Shown: positions 6,551 to 15,327 of the stretch, piece after piece | How the letters are laid out: every line of letters begins with the position of its first letter | How positions within the stretch are numbered: position 1 is the first letter of the stretch | NCBI GenBank assembly: GCA_039920165.1 | Contig: JBDSEG010000177.1 | Location: 1 to 15,327, forward strand | Direction: 5' to 3' | DNA from: JBDSEG01 sp039920165 | Lineage (GTDB): Bacteria > Pseudomonadota > Gammaproteobacteria > Burkholderiales > Burkholderiaceae_C | DNA: 15,327 nt | Notes under the pieces: model-generated | Databases searched by the model: none | What the model was told of the DNA's origin: nothing | What the model saw: only the letters and a program-made list of their open reading frames with translations | Made by a program: the position numbers and the translations under genes

Positions 6551-9485
6551 CCGCCGCCGTCCGGTCCGGCTGCAGCCGCCTCGCCTGTTCGAGGTGCCAG
6601 CGCATGTCCATGCGTTCGAATTCACGCGCGGCCGAATCGCGCAGCGCTTGTGCTCGCAAGGGCTGGTCGAACTGCAGTGCGATGCGCGCCGCGCACAGCT
6701 GCGTGGCGGCCATCTCGTGCGCCGAATCGCGCGCCACCGCGGCGCGCGTCGCGTGTTCGAGATAGCGCTGCGCTGCGGCGGACTGCTGCTGCGCAGCAGC
6801 GTCGAGCGCGAGGGCGCGGTAACTCATCGCACTGCCGAGCAGGTCGCGCCGGCGTCCGCGCTGCAGCGCGCGGGCGGCATGGCGGCGGGCTTCGGCGCGC
6901 CGGCCCGACTGCATCAGGCCGTCGGCGAGCCAACCGTGGTTGAGCGAACGAAACAGCCCGCTCTGGCGCGGCGCGAGCCAGGCCGTGACCTCGACGATGG
7001 TCTGCAGGTGCTCGGCGCGCTGGGTCAGCACCCAGTCGGCGTAGGCGCTCATGGCGCGCGCGACCGAGAGCTGGGTCAGGCTGCGTGTGGCCTGCGCGAT
7101 TCGACCGGATTCGTCGGCCATGGCGCGTGCCGCCTCCCAGCGTCCCTGCCACAACAGGACCGCGCTGCGCAGTCCGCAGATCGTGGCGCCGATTTCGTGC
7201 AGGCTGCCGGCGAGGTACGTCATGGCTTCGTCGAAACATGCAGCGGCGTCGTCGAACCGGCCCCGGTCGCCCAGCACGCAGGCACGACAGACGACCGAGA
7301 ACGCGAGGCCGACGTTCAGATGCCGGCCGCTGCGGTACTGGCGCTTGACGGCGATCGCTCGATCGAGAAGCGGCAGCGCGCGTTCGTACTGGGCGGCAGC
7401 GCAATGCGCCTCGCCGAGGGCGGCGACGATCTGCACCGCGAGCTTGGCGTCGCCGGCCGATTCGGCCTCGCGCAGGGCGCGCTCGCCGTGCACGATCGCC
7501 GCCGGCACGTCGCCGAGGCCGTAGCTGATATAGCCGAGCCAGTGGCGCGCCCGGGCGATCGTTGCGGCGTCGCCGTAGCGCTGCGCCAGCGCGACGCCGC
7601 GCCCGTACAGCGCGAGTTCGCTTCGCACCGGATCGAACACGCAAACGCGGCCCAGGCGCTGAACGATCGCAACCCAGCGCAAGGCCGTTTCCGCACTCTC
7701 GGGCAGCCGGTCCAACGCACCGAGCGCCATCCGGTACAGGCCCCGGGCGCGGTCCAGCGCCGAGGCCGACAAGGCCTTGTCGCCCGCCAGCTCGGCATAG
7801 TGCGCGGCCTGCGCCGGATTGCCGCCGGCGTCGAAGTGGAAGGCGAGCGCTTCGTGCGCCTCGTCCTGCGCCGCGATGGCGCTGTGCTCCTGCATCGCCT
7901 GCGCAATGCGCAGGTGCAGATCCTGGCGCGCCTGCAGCCCGACCGATTCGTAGATGATGTCGCGCGTGAGGCCGTGCTTGAAGCGCAGCGTGCCGGCGCG
8001 CTCGCCGGGAAAGAGGAAGTCCTGTTCGGCCAGACCGAGTTGAAGCGGGCTGTCGGTGGGCTGGCCGGTGATGCGTTCGAGCAGCCAGGCCGGCACCACG
8101 TTGCCGATCACCGCGGCGACCCGCACCAGCTCGATCTGGTCGGGCGCCAGATGCTGCACGCGCGATTCGACCAGGCGGTTCAGCCAGCCGGTTCCGCCCG
8201 GCACTCTGCCGTGCTTGTGCTCGATATCGCCGCGCGCCGCCGAGTGGCACAGCTCCTCGATGAAGAGGGGATTGCCGCTCGCCTGGCGGCAGATCGCGTC
8301 GGCGACGAAGGGATCGGCGCCCGGCAGCCGCGCGGCGATGGCGCGCATCGCTTCGGCATCGTCCAGCGGCGCCAGCACGATCGTGCGCTCGGCGGTGGAC
8401 GGGCGTGTCTGCGTCGCAGCCGCCACCACCCGCGTCGACAGCACGATCAGCAGCCGACAGTTCGCGTACTGGCGCAGGGCCGCCAGCACCTGGTACGACG
8501 CGTCGTCGGCCCACTGCCAGTCGTCGATGAAGAGCAGCAGCGCCTGGCGCTCGGCCTGGCGGGTGAAGATTGCCGCGAAGGCATCGGTTGTGGCCGGCTC
8601 GTCCTCGCTCGCAAGCGACTGCAGCATGTGCCGGAACGGCTGCAAGGGCTCGGCCCCGAGCTCGCTTTCGCAATAGCCGCGCAGCACGCGGCAGCCGCGC
8701 TGGACGACGCGGTTCAAAAAATGTTCGACCAGCCGCGTCTTGCCCAGCCCCGGCGGGCCGGCGACCGCCACCGAGCCCGCGCGACCGGCGATCGCCTCGT
8801 CGAGCATCTGCTGGAGCTGGTCGAGTTCGGTCTGCCGGCCGACGAAGGCGGTGGCGCCCTGATGCGCCGTCGCATTCAAGGTCGCCGACACGCTGGCGCG
8901 CGCGTCGACGCGGTACACCAGCAGCGGCGCGGCCCGACCCTTCACCTGCAGCAGTTGCGGCGGACTGGTGACGAAGAAGCGGCTGGCCGGCCCGAGCGTC
9001 TCCTCGCTGACCAGGATCTCGTGCGCGCCGGCGGCGTCGGACAGCCGCGAGGCGATATTGGGCACCGTCCCGAACAATTCGAAGCGCCCCAGGTCCATGG
9101 CCCCGTTGCGCAGCAGGACCAGGCCCGAATGGATGCCGGTATGCAGGCACAGCGAATGGCCGGCCGGCAAGGCCGGGCGCAATTCGCTCACGCGCTGGTG
9201 CATGTCGAGCGCCGCAGCGACGGCGTGGCGCCCGTCGTCCTCTCGGGTATGCGGATAGCCGAACATGCCGAGCAGCCCGTCGCCCTGGACCCGAACGACG
9301 ATGCCGCCGTGGCGCGACAGCGTGTCGTGGTAGACCTTGCGCAAGGCCGCGAGCGCGGCCGCGTAGTGCTCGGTCTCCATATCCTCCGCCAGCTCGGAGG
9401 ATTGCGACAAGTCGGCGAAGAGCAGGGTGAGAAAGCGCCGCCCCGGCTCGATCCCTGGCAGTTCGCCTTGCGACGCGTCCTTCAT
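6537..9485 (-). CDS. Class III adenylate/guanylate cyclase with AAA ATPase and TPR-like regions
   Basis: This 982-residue multidomain signalling protein starts at ATG 9485, preceded by a G-rich stretch on the minus strand (9490-9495). Residues 16-193 are a class III cyclase domain: LLFADLS with metal ligand Asp25, QGDGLLGMFG with metal ligand Asp69, VPNIASRL with transition-state residues Asn143 and Arg147, and the usual C-terminal KGRAAPLLVYRV. Residues about 212-480 are an AAA/STAND-type NTPase with FVGR (214-217), Walker A GPPGLGKT (243-250) and Walker B LLLFIDDWQW (316-325). The remaining 450 residues are Ala/Arg-rich helical repeats of TPR type. There is no membrane segment, so it should be soluble. 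Such proteins are thought to couple ligand sensing by the repeats to cyclase output, but the signal here is unknown. The 3' end overlaps the convergent DyP-P450 gene by 14 bp. Arg65 and Glu136 sit where Lys and Asp usually select the purine base. Confidence 0.9.
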   Translation of the reverse strand: MKDASQGELPGIEPGRRFLTLLFADLSQSSELAEDMETEHYAAALAALRKVYHDTLSRHGGIVVRVQGDGLLGMFGYPHTREDDGRHAVAAALDMHQRVSELRPALPAGHSLCLHTGIHSGLVLLRNGAMDLGRFELFGTVPNIASRLSDAAGAHEILVSEETLGPASRFFVTSPPQLLQVKGRAAPLLVYRVDARASVSATLNATAHQGATAFVGRQTELDQLQQMLDEAIAGRAGSVAVAGPPGLGKTRLVEHFLNRVVQRGCRVLRGYCESELGAEPLQPFRHMLQSLASEDEPATTDAFAAIFTRQAERQALLLFIDDWQWADDASYQVLAALRQYANCRLLIVLSTRVVAAATQTRPSTAERTIVLAPLDDAEAMRAIAARLPGADPFVADAICRQASGNPLFIEELCHSAARGDIEHKHGRVPGGTGWLNRLVESRVQHLAPDQIELVRVAAVIGNVVPAWLLERITGQPTDSPLQLGLAEQDFLFPGERAGTLRFKHGLTRDIIYESVGLQARQDLHLRIAQAMQEHSAIAAQDEAHEALAFHFDAGGNPAQAAHYAELAGDKALSASALDRARGLYRMALGALDRLPESAETALRWVAIVQRLGRVCVFDPVRSELALYGRGVALAQRYGDAATIARARHWLGYISYGLGDVPAAIVHGERALREAESAGDAKLAVQIVAALGEAHCAAAQYERALPLLDRAIAVKRQYRSGRHLNVGLAFSVVCRACVLGDRGRFDDAAACFDEAMTYLAGSLHEIGATICGLRSAVLLWQGRWEAARAMADESGRIAQATRSLTQLSVARAMSAYADWVLTQRAEHLQTIVEVTAWLAPRQSGLFRSLNHGWLADGLMQSGRRAEARRHAARALQRGRRRDLLGSAMSYRALALDAAAQQQSAAAQRYLEHATRAAVARDSAHEMAATQLCAARIALQFDQPLRAQALRDSAAREFERMDMRWHLEQARRLQPDRTAAVSPA

Positions 9486-9649
9486 CGGCCCCCCAGCCTC
9501 GCTTCATTGGCGGATGCGGCGATCCGAGCCCTCATGTTATCGCCCGAAAGTCGCGCGATGGCCCGGTGGAACCCGCGCCGCTGCACGGTCGCGGGCGTCG
9601 CGACAGAATCCGGCCATCTGCGGCTTCGCCCGCGCCAGGAGCGCTTCCC
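9486..9649. promoter_or_regulatory. Divergent intergenic region between the cyclase and oxidoreductase genes
   Basis: These 164 bases separate two divergent start codons and must contain at least one promoter for each direction. No convincing -35/-10 pair could be picked out. AGGAG at 9637-9641 is the ribosome-binding site of the oxidoreductase, and a C-run at 9490-9495 (G-run on the minus strand) could serve the cyclase gene. A short inverted repeat, GTCGC (9588-9592) and GCGAC (9600-9604), may be an operator but is weak in such GC-rich DNA. Confidence 0.4.
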
Positions 9650-10723
9650 ATGAGTACCCCTGCATCCACCGGCCGACCGCTTCGCATCGGCATCCTCGGT
9701 TGCGCCAACATCGCACACCAGTTCGCGCGCGACGTGGCTGCCTCGCCTGCGGTTGGCATCGTCGCGGTGGCGAGCCGCAGCGAAACGAATGCCGTGGCCT
9801 TCGCTGCCGCGCACGGCATCGCCCGCCACCACGCGAGCTACCAGGCGCTGCTCGACGACGCCCACGTCGACGCGATATACCTGCCCTTGCCGAACAGCCT
9901 GCACGCGGCGTGGGCGGTGCGCGCTGCGCAGCACGGCAAGCACGTGCTGTGCGAGAAGCCGCTCGCGCTCGGCCTGGCCGAGGCGCAGGCGATGTTCGCC
10001 GCGGCACGCGCGAACGGCGTGATGCTGCTCGAGTCGTACCCGTACTGGTTCCAGCCGCAGACCGGCGCGCTGGTCGAGCTGTTGGGGCAGGGCTCGATCG
10101 GCGGCGTCCGCTCGGTGCAGGCGAGCTTCGGCTTCACGCTGGCGCAGCAGGCCGGCAATATCCGCATGAACCCGCAACTCGGCGGCGGCGCGCTGCTCGA
10201 CGCCGGCAGCTACCCGCTGAGCCTGATCTGTCTTGTCATGGGCGAGGCGCCGCAGCGCGTGAGTGCCGATGCGGTGTGGGCAGAAAGCGGTGTCGATATC
10301 AGCGTCGTCGCGAGCCTGCACTATGCCGACGAACGGCGCGCGCAGATTTCGTGCGCGATGGACGTCGCCAACCACCGGCGCGCGACCATCGTCGGCACGG
10401 CCGGTGTGATCGAGACTGAATTTCTCAACCACACCGCCGAGCACGCCGGCGCCGACCCGCGCGGCTACCTGCCGAGCCAGCTGCGCGTGCGCCGCGGGAC
10501 CGCCAATACGGTCGCGTTCGAGGATATTCGCAGCGGCGTCGGCAGCGGCTTTCGCTTCGCGGCCGAGGCGTTTGCCAGGGTCATCGAAGCCGGCGATACC
10601 GAAGCGGTCGAGCGCGCCGCGAGTGTCAGCCTGGATATCGCCGCCACGCTCGAGGCGCTGGCGAGCAGTGCGCGGCTGGGGCGGGCGGTGGAGGTGGAGG
10701 CCCTCGCCGCTCGTTCCGGCTAA
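9650..10723 (+). CDS. Gfo/Idh/MocA-family NAD(P)-dependent oxidoreductase
   Basis: A 357-residue enzyme. The ATG at 9650 is chosen because AGGAG (9637-9641) lies 8 bases upstream and the Rossmann fold begins just after it; the open frame upstream of 9650 looks non-coding. Residues 11-22 form the nucleotide-binding strand-loop-helix (LRIGILGCANIA). CEKP at 101-104 holds the family's conserved Glu-Lys-Pro with probable catalytic Lys103. LGGGALLDAGSYPL (177-190) resembles the dimeric dihydrodiol dehydrogenase / D-xylose dehydrogenase branch. Such enzymes oxidise or reduce sugars, inositols or cyclic diols with NAD(P); the substrate cannot be assigned here. It is cytosolic, with no signal peptide. 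It stands alone in its direction, divergent from the cyclase gene and followed by gene remnants, so it is probably monocistronic. A link to the aldarate genes at the left end is possible but unsupported. Confidence 0.88.
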   Translation: MSTPASTGRPLRIGILGCANIAHQFARDVAASPAVGIVAVASRSETNAVAFAAAHGIARHHASYQALLDDAHVDAIYLPLPNSLHAAWAVRAAQHGKHVLCEKPLALGLAEAQAMFAAARANGVMLLESYPYWFQPQTGALVELLGQGSIGGVRSVQASFGFTLAQQAGNIRMNPQLGGGALLDAGSYPLSLICLVMGEAPQRVSADAVWAESGVDISVVASLHYADERRAQISCAMDVANHRRATIVGTAGVIETEFLNHTAEHAGADPRGYLPSQLRVRRGTANTVAFEDIRSGVGSGFRFAAEAFARVIEAGDTEAVERAASVSLDIAATLEALASSARLGRAVEVEALAARSG

Positions 10724-10776
10724 GCGCTCTCCAACGAAGTGCAACGCAGCACGACGCGGATGGTTTCGCGCGACAT
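10720..10776 (-). pseudogene. First 18 codons of a lost downstream gene
   Basis: On the minus strand a near-perfect ribosome-binding site, AAGGAGG (complement of 10782-10788), stands 5 bases before an ATG at 10776. The frame encodes only MSRETIRVVLRCTSLESA before a TAG at 10722-10720, which already overlaps the stop codon of the convergent oxidoreductase gene. The ATG follows one base after the stop of the PEP mutase-like remnant, the spacing of a translationally coupled operon partner. The simplest reading is the 5' stub of a gene whose remainder was deleted. It could instead be a genuine tiny peptide. Its family cannot be told from 18 residues. Confidence 0.4.
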
Positions 10777-10777
10777 A

Positions 10778-11028
10778 TCAACCTCCTTCGCGTGGCGTCG
10801 CATTGGGAAGGGTCATGGTCCCGTGAATTGAGCGGCTGCAGCGGCGGACGAAGGCATTCAGTTCGTTGCCCGACGTGGCGTTGGCCAGCGCGCCGACCCG
10901 GCCGGACTCGGCGATGCCGCGAGCCGCGCTCAGAAAACCGGCCCAGGCCACCCGTGCCAGTGCGCCACCCAGGCCGATTCGGCGCACTCCCATCGCCGTC
11001 ACATCCGGCAAGTTGAATTCGCTGGCGT
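10778..11028 (-). pseudogene. 3' remnant of an isocitrate lyase/PEP mutase-family gene
   Basis: On the minus strand this frame encodes about 80 residues that read like the C-terminal end of the isocitrate lyase/phosphoenolpyruvate mutase family: NLPDVTAMGVRRIGLGGALA, then ARVAWAGFLSAAREIA-like sequence (here AARGIAESGRVGAL) and ELNAF near the end. Complete members are about 250-290 residues. The active-site N-terminal three quarters, including the metal-binding Asp and Glu residues and the catalytic loop, are absent. Upstream (above about 11030) the DNA switches to an unrelated gene on the other strand. No start codon with a ribosome-binding site is present, so it is almost certainly non-functional. 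The family call rests on recognition of the C-terminal pattern. Confidence 0.65.
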
Positions 11029-11702
11029 GCAGCGAAAAACTCGACGAGCACGATCCCGATTGTCTTCACGATCGGCGCCGATCCCGTAGGTCACGGCCTC
11101 GTCGCGAGCCTCAACCGGCCGGGAGGCAACCTTACGGGAGTCAACCTTTTCTCGTCGATCCTGAGTGCGAAGCGCATCCAGCTCCTGACCGAAATGGCGC
11201 CGAAGGTGCGCCGCATCGCCCTCGTCATGAACCCCGACAACTTCACCGCGCTGGCCGAGCAGCAAGAAGGGTTCGCCGGCGCGCGCGCGCTCAACCGCGA
11301 AGGCGTCGTGGTGAACGCGAGGAAGCCTGGCGAGATCGCCGGTGCCCTCGCGCAGGCGCTGCGCCTCAAAGCCGATTCCTACGTCACCGCGAGCGACCCG
11401 CTGATCCTCGACCGCCGTGGCGACATCGTCGCTTTCGGGCAGGCGCACGGCCTCCCCGGCATCGGCTTCGTGCGGCAATTCGCCAGCGCCGGCGCGCTTC
11501 TCAGCTATGGCCCGAGCATCACTTGGATGTATCACCAGGCCGGGCTCTACGTCGGCGAGATCCTGAAAGGCGCCAAGCCAGCGGAGCTCCGGTGATGCAG
11601 CCGACCGGCTTCGAGCTGGTCGTGAACCTCAAGACCGCCGCCGCCCTCGGCCTCGACCCGTCGCCGAGCCTGCTGCTCCGTGCCAACGAGGTGCTCGAGT
11701 GA
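11029..11702 (+). pseudogene. ABC transporter substrate-binding protein, 5'-truncated and frameshifted
   Basis: The plus-strand translation from about 11029 matches the ABC_sub_bind family of periplasmic binding proteins in order: AAKN, STIPIVFTIGADPV, GLVASLNRPGGNLTGVN, KRIQLLTEMAPKVRRIALVMNP, ASAGALLSYGPSI and YVGEILKGAKPAEL. At 11593-11595 the frame hits TGA. Moving one base back at the preceding C pair restores the family's expected end, PVMQPTGFELVVNLKTAAAL, down to the stop at 11700-11702. This looks like loss of one C in CTCCGG (about 11587-11592). About 105 N-terminal residues, including the signal peptide, are missing, and a TGA at 11014-11016 closes the frame upstream. An ATG at 11194 could start a short product but has no clear ribosome-binding site. 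Both defects make a functional receptor very unlikely. Confidence 0.8.
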
Positions 11703-12101
11703 ACAACCAGGACGCCCTATCGTTCGCAGAGGAGATCAGCATCCCTGCCATGCGTTGAGACGTGAATTGCGCTAAACGCTCTCGGCCAGCGCGTTTCTTG
11801 TGATTGCTTGTGGTCGGACCATCACATCCATTGCGCGCGTGACACGAGCGCCTGTGCACGGCGTCGCGTCCCTGTCCACCCATCGCACCGCCAGCACAGA
11901 AGGCGGGCGCGACCCGCGCATTTGCGCATTGCTCTGAAAGCGGTTTGCACGCCGGGCCCGTGGGTGCACTATCTGCCTGTGGTCCGCGGCGCGGTGCCGG
12001 CGCAGGCGAAGTGCCCAGCGTGGAAACCGCCGCTGCCGTGGCCGCATGCGTCACCTTGCCACATTCCAACTTGCCACACTTTTTACCAAGGAGAAAACGC
12101 C
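11703..12101. other. Gene-free stretch upstream of the peroxiredoxin gene
   Basis: About 400 bases without a convincing gene. Open frames exist on both strands, and one on the plus strand is continuous with the peroxiredoxin frame from 11808, but their translations are Arg/His/Pro-rich and match nothing. The promoter of the peroxiredoxin gene is expected here. A weak candidate is TTGCAC (11945-11950) with TATCTG (11970-11975), but its 19-base spacer is too long for confidence. A 9-base direct repeat lies near the right end. Confidence 0.5.
12055..12078 (+). repeat. Tandem direct repeat CTTGCCACA upstream of the peroxiredoxin ribosome-binding site
   Basis: CTTGCCACA occurs at 12055-12063 and again at 12070-12078, a period of 15 bases, ending 9 bases before the AAGGAG ribosome-binding site (12088-12093). 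Placement suggests a regulator site or a leader element, but the two copies could be chance. Confidence 0.4.
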
Positions 12102-12761
12102 ATGTCCCTGCGCATCAACGACAGCGCCCCAAACTTCACCGCCATGACCACACACGGGAGCATCGACTTCCACCAATGGATCGGCGACAGCTGGGCGATT
12201 CTGTTCTCGCACCCGAAGGATTTCACCCCCGTGTGCACGACCGAACTCGGCTATATGGCTAGGATCGAGCCCGAGTTCACCCGCCGCAATGCCAAGCTCA
12301 TCGGCCTGTCGGTGGACCCGGTGGACAACCATGCGCGCTGGGCCGCCGACATCGAAGAGACTCAAGGCAGCGCCGTCAAGTACCCGATGATCGGCGACAC
12401 CGATCTCGCCGTGGCCAAGCTCTACAGCATGCTGCCGGCCGACGAGGCGGGCTCGTCCGAGGGCCGCACCGCCGCCACCAACGCCACCGTGCGCTCGGTC
12501 TTCGTCATCGGTCCGGACAAGAAGATCAAGCTGATGATGACCTACCCGATGACGACCGGTCGCAACTTCGACGAGATCCTGCGCGTGCTCGATTCGATGC
12601 AGATGACCGCGAAGCACAAGGTGGCGACGCCGGTGAACTGGAAGCTCGGCGACGACGTGATCATCGCCGGCTCGGTCTCGGACGACGATGCGAAGAAGCT
12701 GTTCCCGCAGGGCTGGAAGGCGCCCAAGCCGTATCTGCGAATCGTCAAGCAGCCGGGTTGA
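12102..12761 (+). CDS. 1-Cys peroxiredoxin, Prx6 group
   Basis: A 219-residue thiol peroxidase of the Prx6 subfamily, reducing hydrogen peroxide and organic hydroperoxides. The peroxidatic Cys45 lies in PVCTTELG (43-50), preceded by SHPKDFTP (36-43) with the Prx6-type His37. The long C-terminal dimer arm of the group is present (TPVNWKLGDDVIIAGSVS, then FPQGWKAPKPYLRIV). No obvious resolving cysteine is present; Cys45 is the only cysteine in the protein, so the mechanism should be 1-Cys with an external reductant. Length is normal for the group. AAGGAG (12088-12093) lies 8 bases before the ATG at 12102, which fixes the start despite an open frame running further upstream. It is cytosolic. The gene converges on katG with 42 bp between stop codons, forming a peroxide-defence pair. 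Confidence 0.95.
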   Translation: MSLRINDSAPNFTAMTTHGSIDFHQWIGDSWAILFSHPKDFTPVCTTELGYMARIEPEFTRRNAKLIGLSVDPVDNHARWAADIEETQGSAVKYPMIGDTDLAVAKLYSMLPADEAGSSEGRTAATNATVRSVFVIGPDKKIKLMMTYPMTTGRNFDEILRVLDSMQMTAKHKVATPVNWKLGDDVIIAGSVSDDDAKKLFPQGWKAPKPYLRIVKQPG

Positions 12762-12803
12762 CTGGGGCTGCTGCGGGCGCGCGTCGCAGGCGCCGGCCAG
12801 TGA

Positions 12804-15065
<2,262 letters not shown>

Positions 15066-15327
15066 GAGATGGCTCCTGTGGTCCGGAACAAATCGGGATT
15101 CGCATTCTGTTGGCTAATGACAAGTGTGACGCTGAGAAGTTTCTATCTCCGCGATAGCGTGGACGAAGGGGTGGCTCGCTGAGGCTGCGATGCGGCGATG
15201 CGGCAATGCAGCACGACAAGCGCGTGGTCTTCGACTTAAAGCGCAAGGTCGCGACGACGCGGTCGCGTCATCGCCTGCGCCAGCCGTGTGAAAGCACGAA
15301 CGAATCCGTGTCATCGAACATTGCCCT
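15066..15327. other. Region upstream of katG, no gene recognised
   Basis: These 262 bases hold the katG ribosome-binding site (complement of AGGAG just above 15065), presumably its promoter, and the OxyR-like palindrome. TTGTCA on the minus strand (15123-15118) could be a -35 box but no good -10 is spaced correctly. Beyond about 15180 there is only a short inverted repeat, GCGAC (15251-15255) and GTCGC (15262-15266), and no coding sequence that I can support. Confidence 0.4.
15143..15157. promoter_or_regulatory. OxyR-like palindrome upstream of katG
   Basis: CTATC-TCCGC-GATAG is a perfect inverted repeat with the CTAT-N7-ATAG spacing of the centre of the OxyR tetranucleotide consensus. It lies about 78 bases upstream of the katG start codon. 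The outer two ATAG/CTAT elements are poorly matched, so it is a half-strength site at best. Control of katG by OxyR is well established in many proteobacteria; here it is inferred. Confidence 0.45.

Noticed and set aside
6594..9653. A continuous plus-strand open frame of about 1019 codons opposite the cyclase gene
   Set aside because: Its translation is Arg/Gly/Ala/Gln-rich with no recognisable domain, while the minus strand carries a complete cyclase-AAA-TPR protein. It is the mirror of GC-rich codon use.
10626..11069. Minus-strand open frame of 147 codons across the scar region
   Set aside because: Its Arg- and Pro-rich translation has no family resemblance and crosses three recognisable gene ends in a different frame.
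11808..12101. N-terminal extension of the peroxiredoxin by 98 residues
   Set aside because: The extension is Arg/His/Pro-rich without homology. The ATG at 12102 has AAGGAG at 8 bases and begins exactly where the Prx6 fold starts.
12771..12794. Inverted repeats CTGCG/CGCAG and GGCGC/GCGCC between the peroxiredoxin and katG stops as a bidirectional terminator
   Set aside because: The stems are only five pairs each, they are mutually exclusive, and no T-run follows on either strand. Such repeats arise often in GC-rich DNA.

Overview
The window is a very GC-rich, densely coded piece of bacterial chromosome. Its genes suggest a betaproteobacterium, probably Burkholderiales: it has a Bug-type (tripartite tricarboxylate, TctC-like) periplasmic receptor, a Bug/enolase-superfamily/RraA catabolic cluster, and a KatG and Prx6 of the proteobacterial kind. 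The taxonomic guess is inference. No tRNA, rRNA, CRISPR array or insertion sequence was found.

Layout. Positions 1-2882 (+) hold a likely operon for hydroxy-diacid catabolism: the 3' part of an RraA-family aldolase/decarboxylase, a Bug solute receptor, an L-talarate/galactarate dehydratase, and a 66-residue protein of unknown function. Positions 2993-6550 (+) encode a 1185-residue protein with three parts: an N-terminal domain of unknown function, a DyP-type haem peroxidase, and a diverged cytochrome P450-like module at the C-terminus. This fusion is the most unusual item in the window. A 982-residue class III cyclase/AAA ATPase/TPR signalling protein (6537-9485, -) converges on it and overlaps its last 14 bases. 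Divergent from the cyclase gene is a Gfo/Idh/MocA oxidoreductase (9650-10723, +).

Positions 10724-11702 are a genomic scar. It holds the 3' end of a PEP mutase/isocitrate lyase-family gene (-), the first 18 codons of a gene that followed it, and a 5'-truncated, frameshifted ABC substrate-binding protein gene (+) joined back to back at about 11022-11032. About 400 bases without a gene follow. Next come a 1-Cys peroxiredoxin of the Prx6 group (12102-12761, +) and, converging on it, a catalase-peroxidase KatG (12804-15065, -). An OxyR-like palindrome lies upstream of katG.

How the genes fit together. The first block would capture a sugar diacid or similar carboxylate in the periplasm, dehydrate galactarate or talarate, and possibly cleave the 2-oxo acid product with the RraA-family enzyme. 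The right end is an oxidative-stress pair removing hydrogen peroxide (KatG) and organic peroxides (Prx6). The DyP-P450 fusion is a third peroxide-related enzyme, but its architecture suggests biosynthesis or oxidation of a specific substrate rather than plain detoxification. It resembles in layout the fungal fatty-acid dioxygenase-P450 fusions, although the peroxidase fold is unrelated.
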